This document shows, piece after piece, positions 8,308-16,250 of a stretch of DNA of 38,655 nucleotides (position 1 is the first letter of the stretch; the number at the start of each line of letters is the position of its first letter). The notes below the pieces were generated by a model. The model saw nothing but the letters and a program-made list of their open reading frames with translations. It was not told the DNA's origin and did no database searches. The position numbers and the translations under genes are program-made. The stretch is from CAYRYU01 sp964428355 (lineage in GTDB: Bacteria; Muiribacteriota; Ozemobacteria; Ozemobacterales; Ozemobacteraceae). Location: NCBI GenBank assembly GCA_964428355.1, contig CAYRYU010000065.1:1-38655 (forward strand), in the 5' to 3' direction.

Positions 8308-9656
8308 TGTTGGAGTGGCTCTTCGAAAGATTCGAAGGCTGGGGCGGGAAAGAAGCCGTCGTTTGGCGGGAGACGGTAACGACTTTTCGGGATTTGCTGC
8401 ATTCCGTGCAGGAGTGGAAACGGGAGTTCGCGGTTCGCGGAATCGGCCCCGGTACTGTCGCTTCTCTGGAGGACGACTTTTCCCCAGCCTCGGTGGCCCT
8501 CCTGCTCGCGATGGTCGACTCGCAGTTCGTTGCGGTTCCGCTCACCCCGACCTGGGAGCAGAGGAAACCCGAACTGCGGGAGATAGCTGAGGTGTCTGCG
8601 GTTTTCTCCCGCGATTCCCAGAAAGAATGGACCATTTCCCCTGTTCGTCGTGAAGGTACGCACCACGGACTCCTTCGGCAACTGGCGGCGAAGCACAATC
8701 CGGGTCTCGTTCTCTTCTCATCGGGAACCACCGGGCAACCCAAAGCCGCGCTTCACGACTTCGTTCCCCTGCTCGAGAAGTTCAGGAAACCCCGGCATTC
8801 GCTCCGGACAATCACTTTCCTTCTTCTAGACCACATCGGGGGCCTGAACACGCTTTTCTACGTTCTCGCGAATGGGGGGACGGCAGTGACGGTGGAGAGC
8901 CGGAACCCCGATGTGGTTTGTGCCGCCATCGAGAAGAATAGCGTCGAGCTTCTTCCCACCTCACCCACCTTTCTCAATCTTCTTCTGCTCTCCGAAGCCC
9001 ACCTGAGATACGATTTGAGCTCACTCAGGCAGATTTCCTACGGGACTGAGCCCATGCCGGAGTCGACACTGAAACGGATTCACGCGGCTTTCCCTGCCGT
9101 GAAACTCCTTCAGACCTATGGCCTTTCGGAGGTCGGGATTCTCAGTTCCAGATCTAAATCGTCGGATTCGCTTTTCTTCAAAATCGGAGGGGAGGGGTTC
9201 GAGACCAGGGTCGTGGACGGAACCCTCCGGATCCGCGCCAGATCGTCGATGCTGGGCTTCCTGAACGCTCCGAGTCCGTTCGACGCAGAAGGCTGGCTCG
9301 ATACGGGCGATCTGGTGGAGGTCGAGGGGGAGTATTTGCGCATCCTCGGCCGGCGCTCGGAGGTGATCAACGTTGGGGGCGAAAAGGTTCACCCCGCCGA
9401 AGTGGAGAGCGTGATAATGGAGATGAACGAGGTTGCCGATGCCAGCGTTCGGGGCGTTCCGAACCCGATAACGGGAAACATGGTGGTGGCTCGTATCAGG
9501 GCCACCGAGCCGATCGACTGTTGGGAACTCCGGAAAAGGGTACGCGATCACTGCAAGAAGCGGCTTGCCGCTTTCAAGGTTCCGGCAAAGGTCGAGCAGG
9601 TTTGTGAACCTCTTCATTCCGGTCGCTTCAAGAAAATGAGGCGTGCCGATGCCTGA
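8307..9656 (+). CDS. AMP-forming acyl-CoA/acyl-ACP ligase (ANL superfamily)
   Basis: The protein has 449 residues, somewhat short for the family (commonly 500 or more). Adenylation core motifs are present: the phosphate-binding loop SSGTTGQPK at 138-146, LLQTYGLSEVGIL, then WLDTGDL followed by LRILGRRSEVINVGGEKVHP at the hinge. The C-terminal lysine of the adenylation half-reaction is in SGRFKK near 442. The ATG shares one base with the SDR stop codon. Directly beside a carrier protein, it probably activates a carboxylic acid and loads it on that carrier or on CoA. The acid is unknown. Confidence 0.85.
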   Translation: MLEWLFERFEGWGGKEAVVWRETVTTFRDLLHSVQEWKREFAVRGIGPGTVASLEDDFSPASVALLLAMVDSQFVAVPLTPTWEQRKPELREIAEVSAVFSRDSQKEWTISPVRREGTHHGLLRQLAAKHNPGLVLFSSGTTGQPKAALHDFVPLLEKFRKPRHSLRTITFLLLDHIGGLNTLFYVLANGGTAVTVESRNPDVVCAAIEKNSVELLPTSPTFLNLLLLSEAHLRYDLSSLRQISYGTEPMPESTLKRIHAAFPAVKLLQTYGLSEVGILSSRSKSSDSLFFKIGGEGFETRVVDGTLRIRARSSMLGFLNAPSPFDAEGWLDTGDLVEVEGEYLRILGRRSEVINVGGEKVHPAEVESVIMEMNEVADASVRGVPNPITGNMVVARIRATEPIDCWELRKRVRDHCKKRLAAFKVPAKVEQVCEPLHSGRFKKMRRADA

Positions 9657-10716
9657 CCCGAACCGGAGGGAGACAAGGGGTGGCCCGGGGCCAATGAGTG
9701 GGCATCCCGGTATCCTGGTGGTTTCCCTGGACTTCGAGTTGCACTGGGGAATCCGCGATCATTCGAAGTTGGGCGACCCCTACACATCCAACCTGCTGGG
9801 TGTGAGATCCGTCGTTCCCGCGCTGTTGGAACTGTTTTCCGAATTCGGGATCGGTGCCACCTGGGCAACGGTCGGAATGTTGTTCGCGTCGACGCGCGCG
9901 GAATGGGAGCGGTTCAAACCCCTGGTTTTGCCTTCTTATCGGGACCCGCGACTCGATCCGTACCGGGAGAGGTTGGGGAAGGACGAGCGGGAAGATCCCT
10001 TCCACTTCGCCCCGTCCCTGATCGAGCGGATTCGCGCTACTCCGCGGCAGGAGATCGCCACTCACACCTTCTCGCATTTCTTCCAGGATGAACCAGGCGC
10101 AACACGGGAAGCCTTCGAGGCTGATCTCCGATCCGCAATCGCTATCGCCCGGGAACACGGGGTGGAGGTTCGATCACTGGTTTTTCCGCGTAATCAAAGG
10201 AACCCCCAATGGGATGAAGTTATAAGAGAGAAAGGAATCCGGTGTTTTAGGGGGAATCGTCCGGCGTGGCTATACAGATCCGGGAACAAACCGGGCGACT
10301 ACAGACTGGTCAAAGCGATACGTTTTGCGGACGCCCATCTCCCTCTGTCGGGAAACGGCTCATTCGTCTTTGACCGCGGGTTCCTTCTCCCCGGGCTGGT
10401 AAACGTTCGTGAAAGCGCTTTCCTTCGGCCTGCGGAAATCTTCCATGGGCTGGGACAAGCGCTCCGCATTCAGAGACTCAAGTGCGGGATACGCGCGGCC
10501 GCAAGGACCGGAGGGGTTTTCCACCTGTGGTGGCATCCCCACCAGTTTGGTGGAAGGCTGACCGAGAACCTGGCTCAATTGCGTTCGGTTTTCGAAGAAT
10601 TCTCCAGACAGCGCTCGGCGCGGGGAATGTTGTCGATGACCATGCTCGAGGCCTCCCAGGAGGCCATCAGTCGGGTGCGTGGCGAAGAGGGAATGCTTGG
10701 AACTCCGTCGCTTTGA
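9649..10716 (+). CDS. Polysaccharide deacetylase family protein (NodB/CE4-like)
   Basis: The protein has 355 residues from an ATG with GAGG about 9 bases upstream; it overlaps the ligase stop by 8 bases. The start VVSLDFELHWG gives the catalytic/metal Asp (D28) of the NodB domain, and ATHTFSH supplies the metal-binding H139-x3-H143. RSLVFPRNQ and a late HLWWHPHQFGG fit the remaining NodB motifs. There is no signal peptide, so it would act in the cytoplasm, presumably on a lipid-linked or nucleotide-bound glycan, as several such enzymes in exopolysaccharide clusters are thought to do. Removal of an N-acetyl group would create the free amine that the following GNAT protein could re-acylate (inference from gene order). 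Confidence 0.82.
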   Translation: MPDPNRRETRGGPGPMSGHPGILVVSLDFELHWGIRDHSKLGDPYTSNLLGVRSVVPALLELFSEFGIGATWATVGMLFASTRAEWERFKPLVLPSYRDPRLDPYRERLGKDEREDPFHFAPSLIERIRATPRQEIATHTFSHFFQDEPGATREAFEADLRSAIAIAREHGVEVRSLVFPRNQRNPQWDEVIREKGIRCFRGNRPAWLYRSGNKPGDYRLVKAIRFADAHLPLSGNGSFVFDRGFLLPGLVNVRESAFLRPAEIFHGLGQALRIQRLKCGIRAAARTGGVFHLWWHPHQFGGRLTENLAQLRSVFEEFSRQRSARGMLSMTMLEASQEAISRVRGEEGMLGTPSL

Positions 10717-11770
10717 GGATTCTCTCTGGCAACCCTTGCAGGAATTCCTGCAAAAATGCTATCCCCGGTCGAAGTTCAAAGCGGACTGGAACTACTTTGC
10801 GTGGCGTTTTCGGAATCGGCCAGAGGGTTCTTCCCTGGATTCCTATCTCCTGCTTCTCGAGGACGGGAAGGTGGCGGGTCAGGCAGGGGCGCTTCGAGAC
10901 CGTCTTTGGATAGGTTCTCGGTGGCACGAGGTGGTGTGGATCGTCGATCTCATGGTTGCACCCGAACACCGGAACAGCCTTGGGGCGGCGCAACTGGTGA
11001 TAGCGATGAAGAGGCTGAGCCCCGTGGTGCTTGTAACCGGGGCCGGTCCCCACCTCCGCAGGTTCTACGAGTCGTTGGGGTTCCGAAGGGTCTCAGTGAA
11101 CCGAACCCTCTATCTGCCTCTCCACCCTGGAAAAATAGGGGGGAAACTGGGCCTGGGTTGGTGTAAATCGGGGTTGCTTTCCTTTGCCGATCGGGTTCTA
11201 CCGGGTTTGTTTCGCCAGCTTGCCAATGTGAAAACGTGGGCATGGAGTTTCCGGGCGGTTGACTCAGGGGATCGGGTTTTGAGAAAACTCCTTAGCAGCC
11301 TGGAAGGGTGTATGGGAATAACCTCCCCCCGGTACCCGGCCACCCTGCGTTGGAAATATGAGGATCGCCCCTATGGCCGGCACGAGCTTGTTCTCGCCGA
11401 GGACCGCCGGGGAAGAGCTCGCGCATTCGGAGCTTTGCGGTGGTTCGACCGGAAAGGGGAGAATCGTTGGATAGATCTCGCAGACTTCCTGGTGGCACCA
11501 GGGGACAGAGCCTCTATCCGCGCGCTTGCCTGGGAAACCGTTCGGCGGGGGGGAATGGATGGGGCGGACTTCGTCAGGTTCCGGTGTCCCCGTTCCGTGA
11601 AGCGCGCCCTTGGGCGGTTTTGGCTCGACCGGACCAGAGAGTGCGTAGACGAGGTGTTCTTCTGGGCTCGTGACCCAGTATTGGGAGTGGAGTTTTCCCG
11701 TGGGCCGTTCCACCTGACCGGATCGGTCTCGGACAGGACAGATTTCGGGTCCGACGAGTGGGGGGAATGA
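10679..11770 (+). CDS. GNAT-family acyltransferase, probably glycan-modifying
   Basis: The protein has 363 residues. An N-terminal GNAT-like domain (about 10-150) contains VVWIVDLMVAPEHRNSLGAA, which matches the strand-then-acyl-CoA-loop pattern (V-x-P-x-x-R-x-x-G-x-A), and a C-terminal GAGPHLRRFYESLGFRR strand/helix. The remaining ~200 residues look like a second, degenerate GNAT fold. The start is uncertain: GTG 10679 overlaps the deacetylase by 38 bases, and TTG 10697, preceded by AGAGGGA, is an alternative. It is the last gene of the acyl module and runs into the hairpin at 11752-11798. Transfer of the carrier-bound acyl group to an amino sugar is a hypothesis from context. Confidence 0.75.
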   Translation: MAKRECLELRRFEDSLWQPLQEFLQKCYPRSKFKADWNYFAWRFRNRPEGSSLDSYLLLLEDGKVAGQAGALRDRLWIGSRWHEVVWIVDLMVAPEHRNSLGAAQLVIAMKRLSPVVLVTGAGPHLRRFYESLGFRRVSVNRTLYLPLHPGKIGGKLGLGWCKSGLLSFADRVLPGLFRQLANVKTWAWSFRAVDSGDRVLRKLLSSLEGCMGITSPRYPATLRWKYEDRPYGRHELVLAEDRRGRARAFGALRWFDRKGENRWIDLADFLVAPGDRASIRALAWETVRRGGMDGADFVRFRCPRSVKRALGRFWLDRTRECVDEVFFWARDPVLGVEFSRGPFHLTGSVSDRTDFGSDEWGE

Positions 11771-11798
11771 CATGGGCGGTCCCCCCCCCACTTCGTCG
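11752..11798. terminator. Convergent hairpin, likely bidirectional terminator
   Basis: The arms CGACGA-GTGGGGGGA (11752-11766) and TCCCCCCCC.AC-T-TCGTCG (11780-11798) pair over about 15 bases and enclose the stop codon of the GNAT gene. The next gene ends on the opposite strand at 11805, so the structure sits exactly between convergent genes. There is no T-run, so intrinsic termination would be non-canonical. Confidence 0.6.
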
Positions 11799-11804
11799 AT
11801 CAAG

Positions 11805-12827
11805 TCAGTGGCTGTTTTCCAGGGACCAGGCGGGTTTTTCGTTCTGGGTCTGGGGGACGTCGAAAAGAGGGATTCCTTTCGAGATCGGGGCGTCGGAGAT
11901 GTTCTTCAGGCCGATCTCGGACTTGATCGTTCCGTCCGCCATCATGAAGTTGGTGCCAGGCCGCTTCATCGTGACCGTGGTGGACCCGGTTCTGAGGATC
12001 ACCACGCCGTTTTCGAGGGTCACCCGGGTCGAAGCGGGTTTCACTTCGACCAGGAAGCGGGTTCCGTTCAGGGTCACGCTCCCGGCCGGGGTCGTGATAC
12101 GGTAACCTGGAGCTCCCGCCCGGAAATCGCAAAGGAGTTCGCCGGTCAGGAGGGTGGTTCCGGAGGCGGTGACCTGAAACTGGGACTGCGATCCGAGTTC
12201 GATCTTGTTTTCCGGGGTCTTGTAGAAAAGGAAGAGTTTTCCCACTCGCGGCACGTGGTAGATGGTTCCCATTTCCAGGCTTCCCGAGTCGGACAGCTTT
12301 TGCGTGGAGTCCCCCAGAATTTCCAATCTGCGTCCCGGGGGGGCGGACAGGGCGAAGGAATACTCCGGAACGTGGTGGGAAACCGCAGGGACGGTTCCCG
12401 GAACGACCCCGGGCTGTGAAACCACCGTTCCATTCCCTTGCGGGGGTGGACTGGCAGGGTGTGTGGCGAAAAACAGGATCGCGAGGATGAAAACCCCTAT
12501 CCCTGCGACGACGAACTTCTGAAGGCGGACGAGCTCGGCGATCGCTCCGAAAAGGGATGCGGCCAGCTGCTGGCCTTTCGAAGCGGATCCCCCCCCCAAA
12601 CGTCGCATCAGCCGGTCGACCTCGTCCTCGGTGGGAAGGTCGCTCTTTTCGACAGAATAGGACTTTTCGAGGTCGGAAAACAGGCGGGAATATTCCGCCA
12701 GTTCTTCACGACATGGCCGGCACTCCTTAAGATGCTTGTCGAAACGGATCCGTTCCGGCAGGATCATCTGCTGATCGAGATACGCCTGGTGATCGAACTT
12801 TTCCCTGCATTCCGATGATTCTTTCAT
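11805..12827 (-). CDS. Membrane anti-sigma factor with zinc-finger and FecR domain
   Basis: The protein has 340 residues. The cytoplasmic N-terminus has the zinc anti-sigma signature H32-x3-C36-x2-C39 with a further His at 13. One membrane helix follows at about 104-122 (VVAGIGVFILAILFF), then a proline-rich linker and a periplasmic FecR-like beta domain (about 165-285) with the typical ITTPAGSVTLNGTRF and VTLENGVV strands. The start codon overlaps the stop of the ECF sigma gene (ATGA at 12824-12827), the usual sigma/anti-sigma arrangement. It should hold the sigma factor at the membrane and release it on a periplasmic signal. It ends in a convergent hairpin shared with the glycan locus. Confidence 0.85.
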   Translation of the reverse strand: MKESSECREKFDHQAYLDQQMILPERIRFDKHLKECRPCREELAEYSRLFSDLEKSYSVEKSDLPTEDEVDRLMRRLGGGSASKGQQLAASLFGAIAELVRLQKFVVAGIGVFILAILFFATHPASPPPQGNGTVVSQPGVVPGTVPAVSHHVPEYSFALSAPPGRRLEILGDSTQKLSDSGSLEMGTIYHVPRVGKLFLFYKTPENKIELGSQSQFQVTASGTTLLTGELLCDFRAGAPGYRITTPAGSVTLNGTRFLVEVKPASTRVTLENGVVILRTGSTTVTMKRPGTNFMMADGTIKSEIGLKNISDAPISKGIPLFDVPQTQNEKPAWSLENSH

Positions 12828-13402
12828 GTGTTACCGCCCCCTTCGCCGAGAGAAGCCTGGGACTTTTTCGACAAATGACCCTTCAGGATGTCCCGGGCCC
12901 GATGGAGATGGACCTTGATCGTTCCGAGTGGTTCTTCCAGGATGACCGAGATCTCTTCGTAAGAGAACATCATTCCGTGTCTCAGGGCAAAAATCAGTTT
13001 GTACAAAACCGGGAGTTTTTCAAGGCACTCGTCCATCAGGAGCCGGCCGAGCACCTGCTCCGATGGCCCCGGACGGGAGGATTCGAGGTCGTTTTCCTCC
13101 AGGGGGACCAGGGTCAGGCGTTCCCCCGCTTTTCGAAAATGCTCCCCAACGAGATTGAACGCGATTTTCATCACCCATGGCCCCAGATCCCGGGAGGTGT
13201 CGAACTGGTCGAGCTTTTCGTAAACCCTGAGGAACGTTTCCTGGCAGAGGTCTTCGACGAGCTCAGGGTTTCGGACCACCTTGCGGATCAGACATTTCAC
13301 ACGTGCCCAGTAACGTTCGACGATAGGCCGAAAAGCCTCCCGTCGTCCTTTCCGGACCATGAGGATGAGCTCGTTTTCCCTTTCTCTGGGGAGTCCCGAC
13401 AT
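12824..13402 (-). CDS. ECF-type RNA polymerase sigma factor
   Basis: The protein has 192 residues. Region 2 lies at about 25-95, with ELVEDLCQETFLRVYEKLDQ resembling the conserved D-(A/L)-x-Q-[ED]-[TV]-F-x-[RK] core-binding and -10 helix. Region 4 lies at about 120-175, with a helix-turn-helix ISVILEEPLGTIKVHLHRAR, where G-T-(I/V)-K-x-x-[LM]-x-R-[AG]-R is the -35 recognition helix. No region 3 is present, as expected for an ECF factor. It is co-transcribed with its anti-sigma factor downstream. Upstream on the same strand are two secreted proteins, one with a FecR domain, that may be targets or sensors. Confidence 0.92.
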   Translation of the reverse strand: MSGLPRERENELILMVRKGRREAFRPIVERYWARVKCLIRKVVRNPELVEDLCQETFLRVYEKLDQFDTSRDLGPWVMKIAFNLVGEHFRKAGERLTLVPLEENDLESSRPGPSEQVLGRLLMDECLEKLPVLYKLIFALRHGMMFSYEEISVILEEPLGTIKVHLHRARDILKGHLSKKSQASLGEGGGNT

Positions 13403-13440
13403 CTTTGGGGGAACCTTCCTGACTTTTCAAAGTACCGAAT

Positions 13441-13461
13441 GACCGTCCTTCCGGGACGGTC
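13441..13461 (-). terminator. Intercistronic hairpin before the sigma gene (weak terminator/attenuator)
   Basis: GACCGTCC (13441-13448) and GGACGGTC (13454-13461) form a perfect 8-bp stem with a 5-base loop, overlapping the stop codon of the upstream secreted protein gene. No T-run follows. It could partly terminate, or stabilise the 3' end of, the upstream message so that the sigma factor is made in lower amount. Confidence 0.4.
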
Positions 13462-14345
13462 TATTGACCACTTCCCGCAGTTCCGCTGGCCACCCCGGAA
13501 GTCCCGATGTCCGAAGCGGTTCTCTTCACCGCATCCGAGACCGAGGATATCACGGCTTTTGCTTTGGTTACGAACTTAGGGGGAAGCTGGGTCTTCCGGA
13601 TCATGTCGGATGTTTCCTTGACCTTCTTCCCCTGCACGACGGGTTGTTTGTCGCCCGGTGTCTTGGGAACGAAATACTTGAAATCGACTATCTCGCCGTT
13701 CGCGCCGCGGACGGTGACCCGCTTTTCCTCGACCTTGGCGGCGGCCGGACCGGGTTTGTTTCCGTCACCCTTGGGGGAATCCTGGGAAAGGCCATCCACC
13801 GCGGCGCCGACAGTTCCCAGGAGGGAATCGGGGACTTCCCCGACCTCTCCGGGAACAGGAGTGACCGGTTTCTTGGTCTTCCGGAAGACCCTGCCGTTGC
13901 GCATGACGAGGCCCTCATACTTGTTGATGTCGGTTCGCTTGATGAACTCGTTCCTGACGAGGCGTTCGAGGTTCTTGGTCGTGATTTCCATGATCGGAGT
14001 TTCAGGGGGGCAGCGGTACTTGTTGAACCTGTCGATTGCCGACTGGAGCGACTCGGTTTCGGCGTCGGTTGTGTAGGTGGTATCGCTGACCGCAGTGACG
14101 CCGCCCATCGTCTCTTTGCCTCCGTTATTTGCGTTGGATGTCCCCGGAGCGGAAGAGGTTCCCTTGGTCGACTGGATTCCCATTGTGGATCCTTTGCCCG
14201 ACCCGACGAGCTCCTTATCGGCCCCGGTCCCGGATATGGTCGGGGTCGGGGAGGCCGGACCTCCCGTCGCTCCCCCTGGGCCGGCGGAAACATTCGGAAT
14301 GATCAGCAACAGGGCCAAGGCCTGGCAGAAGAAGAAACGGAGCAT
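13461..14345 (-). CDS. Secreted low-complexity protein of unknown function
   Basis: The protein has 294 residues from ATG 14345 (AGGA 6 bases upstream); ATG 14360 would add five residues before the signal peptide. A signal peptide (MLRFFFCQALALLLIIPNVSA) is followed by a Gly/Ser/Thr/Pro-rich stretch (about 25-95), a short more ordered region (about 105-160, DRFNKYRCPPETPIMEITTK, then RNEFIKRTDINKYEGLVMRN), then more linker and a basic C-terminus. I recognise no family. It lies 32 bases after the FecR gene and 58 bases before the sigma gene on the same strand, so it may be part of one envelope-stress operon. A structural or adaptor role in the periplasm or outer surface is only a guess. Confidence 0.7.
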   Translation of the reverse strand: MLRFFFCQALALLLIIPNVSAGPGGATGGPASPTPTISGTGADKELVGSGKGSTMGIQSTKGTSSAPGTSNANNGGKETMGGVTAVSDTTYTTDAETESLQSAIDRFNKYRCPPETPIMEITTKNLERLVRNEFIKRTDINKYEGLVMRNGRVFRKTKKPVTPVPGEVGEVPDSLLGTVGAAVDGLSQDSPKGDGNKPGPAAAKVEEKRVTVRGANGEIVDFKYFVPKTPGDKQPVVQGKKVKETSDMIRKTQLPPKFVTKAKAVISSVSDAVKRTASDIGTSGVASGTAGSGQ

Positions 14346-14377
14346 TTTTGGTCCTGGCATGGTCGGCACCTTCGCTT

Positions 14378-15961
14378 TCAATAGGAATCTTGCAGGGATT
14401 CGGAGGAATAGGCGGGAGAATCGCTCTTTACCTCGGTTGTCGGGGTTGCCACCTTTCCGGTTGCCCGCGTGTCGTCCTGGGGGTTGAAGACCTTGGGAGG
14501 AGGCGGTCCTTTGACGGAGCCTTGCGTTTTTCCAACGAATCTCGATATCGGGTTGATCTTTCTGGTTGCCGAGGCATTCCGTCTGGAATCCTGTTTTTCG
14601 AGGATCGCGTTGAAACGGTCGATCTCCGAACCGGCTTTCTTCGTCCAGGAGCTGGAAGGGTAGTTGGCGAGGAGATACTGGTAGATTTTCATTGCCTGTA
14701 CCTGCCTGAAGTCTGCGAGCAGGGCTTTCAAAAGGAAATACAGTCCCTGGGCTTCGAGGAATGCCGAGGGGAGTTTCGAAACAGCATTCAGCCACTTTTT
14801 CCTGGTTTTCGAGGAAAGGCGGCCCAGGGAAGCTGGGGAGATCATCTGGCGGACCTTGCCCGCCTGAAGTGCGGCCTGGTTGGCCTGCACCGAAACGAAC
14901 GTCGCGGCATCGCTCCAGAACGGATCAATCGGCGGAGGTTCCGAACCCCCCTGGCCGTTTTCGGAGGTTCGGCTTCCCGAGGTTCGGCTTTCCGAGGTTC
15001 CGGCTCCGGGGGTTCCGCCTCCCGAATTCCGGAGCTCCTTTCCGACTTTTTCGAGGATCCGCGTCTGGCCGTTCATCTCTGCCGAGAGGCCCCTGATGAT
15101 CAGGTCGCGGGTATCCCGCGACTTCCCGGCGGTTGGATGGAGAGTCCCTTCCAGGGCGGCCAGGCCGCTCGCACCCTTGGTATCATCGGTGGCGAATATC
15201 GTGGCGTTTCCCTGATACCAGGCTTCGGGGCATCCTTTTACGGCCTCGGCTATCTTCGCCACCAACGGGTCGTTCTCCGAAGCTCCGCTTCGGCCGATGT
15301 TCGCTACGGCCTGTCCGAGAAGGTGGGTCTTGTAGTCTTCGAGTCCCGCGAGGGCGGGGTTCTGGGAAGCCTCGAGGAAAGCCGCGGCGGCAGCGGCGAA
15401 ATCGCCGTCGTGCTCTGCTGCGAGTGCCTTCTCGATAGCCTCCATTCCCTGCGGCAGATCTGATCGGTCGTTGGAGTCACCGATGCTCTGGCCGGAATGG
15501 AGATCGGCTTCCTCCCCGGTGTCAGTTTCGACGAGGACATTGCCGTTGTCGACGTCGACCGAGCCGTCGGCGGAGGCGGAAAAGATCGTTCCCCGTACCG
15601 CTACGAGCGCGTGGGGAAGCTTGAATTTCAGGCCTTCGGGGGTGTTCCGGATGAAGGCTTTCACCGTTCCCCTGGTGAGGTAGATGCCGGCGAGGTCGAT
15701 CCGGACTTCGCTTCCCGAGCGGAGAATAAGGGAACCGAACGGGAATGCGATCGTTCCCCAGCCTCTCTGGTCGGTTTTCAGGCGGGTCCCCGGGACGACC
15801 GTCAGGGATGCGTCCGGAACGGGGATCCAGTCTCCCGAGCGGTCGCAATAGCAGCCGGTCGGGGTGGCCTTGTAGAAAACCCCATCCGCGAATGCCATTC
15901 CGGGAAGTGAAACCAGAGCGAGCAGGGTCATCATGATCAGGTGGAGCCGGATTCGTTTCAT
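14378..15961 (-). CDS. Secreted FecR-domain protein
   Basis: The protein has 527 residues. A signal peptide (about 1-26, ending MAFA) precedes a FecR-like domain (about 45-165) with LTVVPGTRLKTDQRGWGTIA, LAGIYLTRGTVKAFI and HALVAVRGTIFSASADG strands. The middle (about 170-300) is Ala-rich and helical, possibly TPR-like. A Ser/Thr/Gly/Glu linker encoded by a 15-bp tandem repeat follows, then a helical region (about 355-450) with tetratricopeptide-like spacing (GLYFLLKALLADFRQVQAMK). The C-terminus is a Pro/Thr/Ser linker ending SLQDSY, almost the same as the ending of the dockerin protein encoded just upstream. The start has AGGGGG 9 bases before it. It is likely an exported scaffold or envelope-sensing protein working with the FecR-type anti-sigma factor nearby (inference). 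Confidence 0.8.
   Translation of the reverse strand: MKRIRLHLIMMTLLALVSLPGMAFADGVFYKATPTGCYCDRSGDWIPVPDASLTVVPGTRLKTDQRGWGTIAFPFGSLILRSGSEVRIDLAGIYLTRGTVKAFIRNTPEGLKFKLPHALVAVRGTIFSASADGSVDVDNGNVLVETDTGEEADLHSGQSIGDSNDRSDLPQGMEAIEKALAAEHDGDFAAAAAAFLEASQNPALAGLEDYKTHLLGQAVANIGRSGASENDPLVAKIAEAVKGCPEAWYQGNATIFATDDTKGASGLAALEGTLHPTAGKSRDTRDLIIRGLSAEMNGQTRILEKVGKELRNSGGGTPGAGTSESRTSGSRTSENGQGGSEPPPIDPFWSDAATFVSVQANQAALQAGKVRQMISPASLGRLSSKTRKKWLNAVSKLPSAFLEAQGLYFLLKALLADFRQVQAMKIYQYLLANYPSSSWTKKAGSEIDRFNAILEKQDSRRNASATRKINPISRFVGKTQGSVKGPPPPKVFNPQDDTRATGKVATPTTEVKSDSPAYSSESLQDSY
14964..15023. repeat. 15-bp coding minisatellite, four units
   Basis: Four consecutive 15-base units beginning GAGGTTCGGCTTCCC and diverging stepwise lie in frame in the secreted FecR gene. 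They encode a five-residue Thr-Ser-Glu/Gly-Ser-Arg type linker repeat, which could change length by slippage without frameshift. Confidence 0.75.
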
Positions 15962-15995
15962 AACTTTGCCCCCTGTGCCATCCTCGAGAACGAGA

Positions 15996-16050
15996 TCTCA
16001 TCAAAAAGATCCGGGAGCCGAAAAGGCCCTCCCGGATTCAGCCCCGGATC
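15996..16050. repeat. 55-bp duplicate at the left edge of gap 1
   Basis: This stretch is identical to 16151-16205 and abuts the run of N on its left side. The two contig ends therefore overlap, and the repeat is an assembly effect rather than a genomic duplication. Confidence 0.9.
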
Positions 16051-16150
16051 NNNNNNNNNNNNNNNNNNNNNNNNNNNNNNNNNNNNNNNNNNNNNNNNNN
16101 NNNNNNNNNNNNNNNNNNNNNNNNNNNNNNNNNNNNNNNNNNNNNNNNNN
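16051..16150. other. Assembly gap 1 (100 N), probably not a real gap
   Basis: Exactly 100 N lie between identical 55-base contig ends. Merging the ends removes both the gap and one repeat copy, leaving a normal intergenic region with a single terminator between the dockerin and FecR genes. Confidence 0.9.
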
Positions 16151-16153
16151 TCT

Positions 16154-16192
16154 CATCAAAAAGATCCGGGAGCCGAAAAGGCCCTCCCGGAT
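16154..16192 (-). terminator. Rho-independent terminator of the dockerin gene
   Basis: Read on the - strand, ATCCGGGAG (16184-16192) pairs perfectly with CTCCCGGAT (16164-16172) and is followed by CTTTTTGATG, a classical stem plus T-run. It lies about 60 bases after the stop at 16251. The same structure appears in the duplicate copy at 15999-16037, an assembly artefact. It separates the dockerin gene from the FecR/sigma operon. Confidence 0.85.
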
Positions 16193-16250
16193 TCAGCCCC
16201 GGATCGTCCGGGGAGAAGGGCGGCGGGGTTGCCCGCCGCCCGATACGGAC

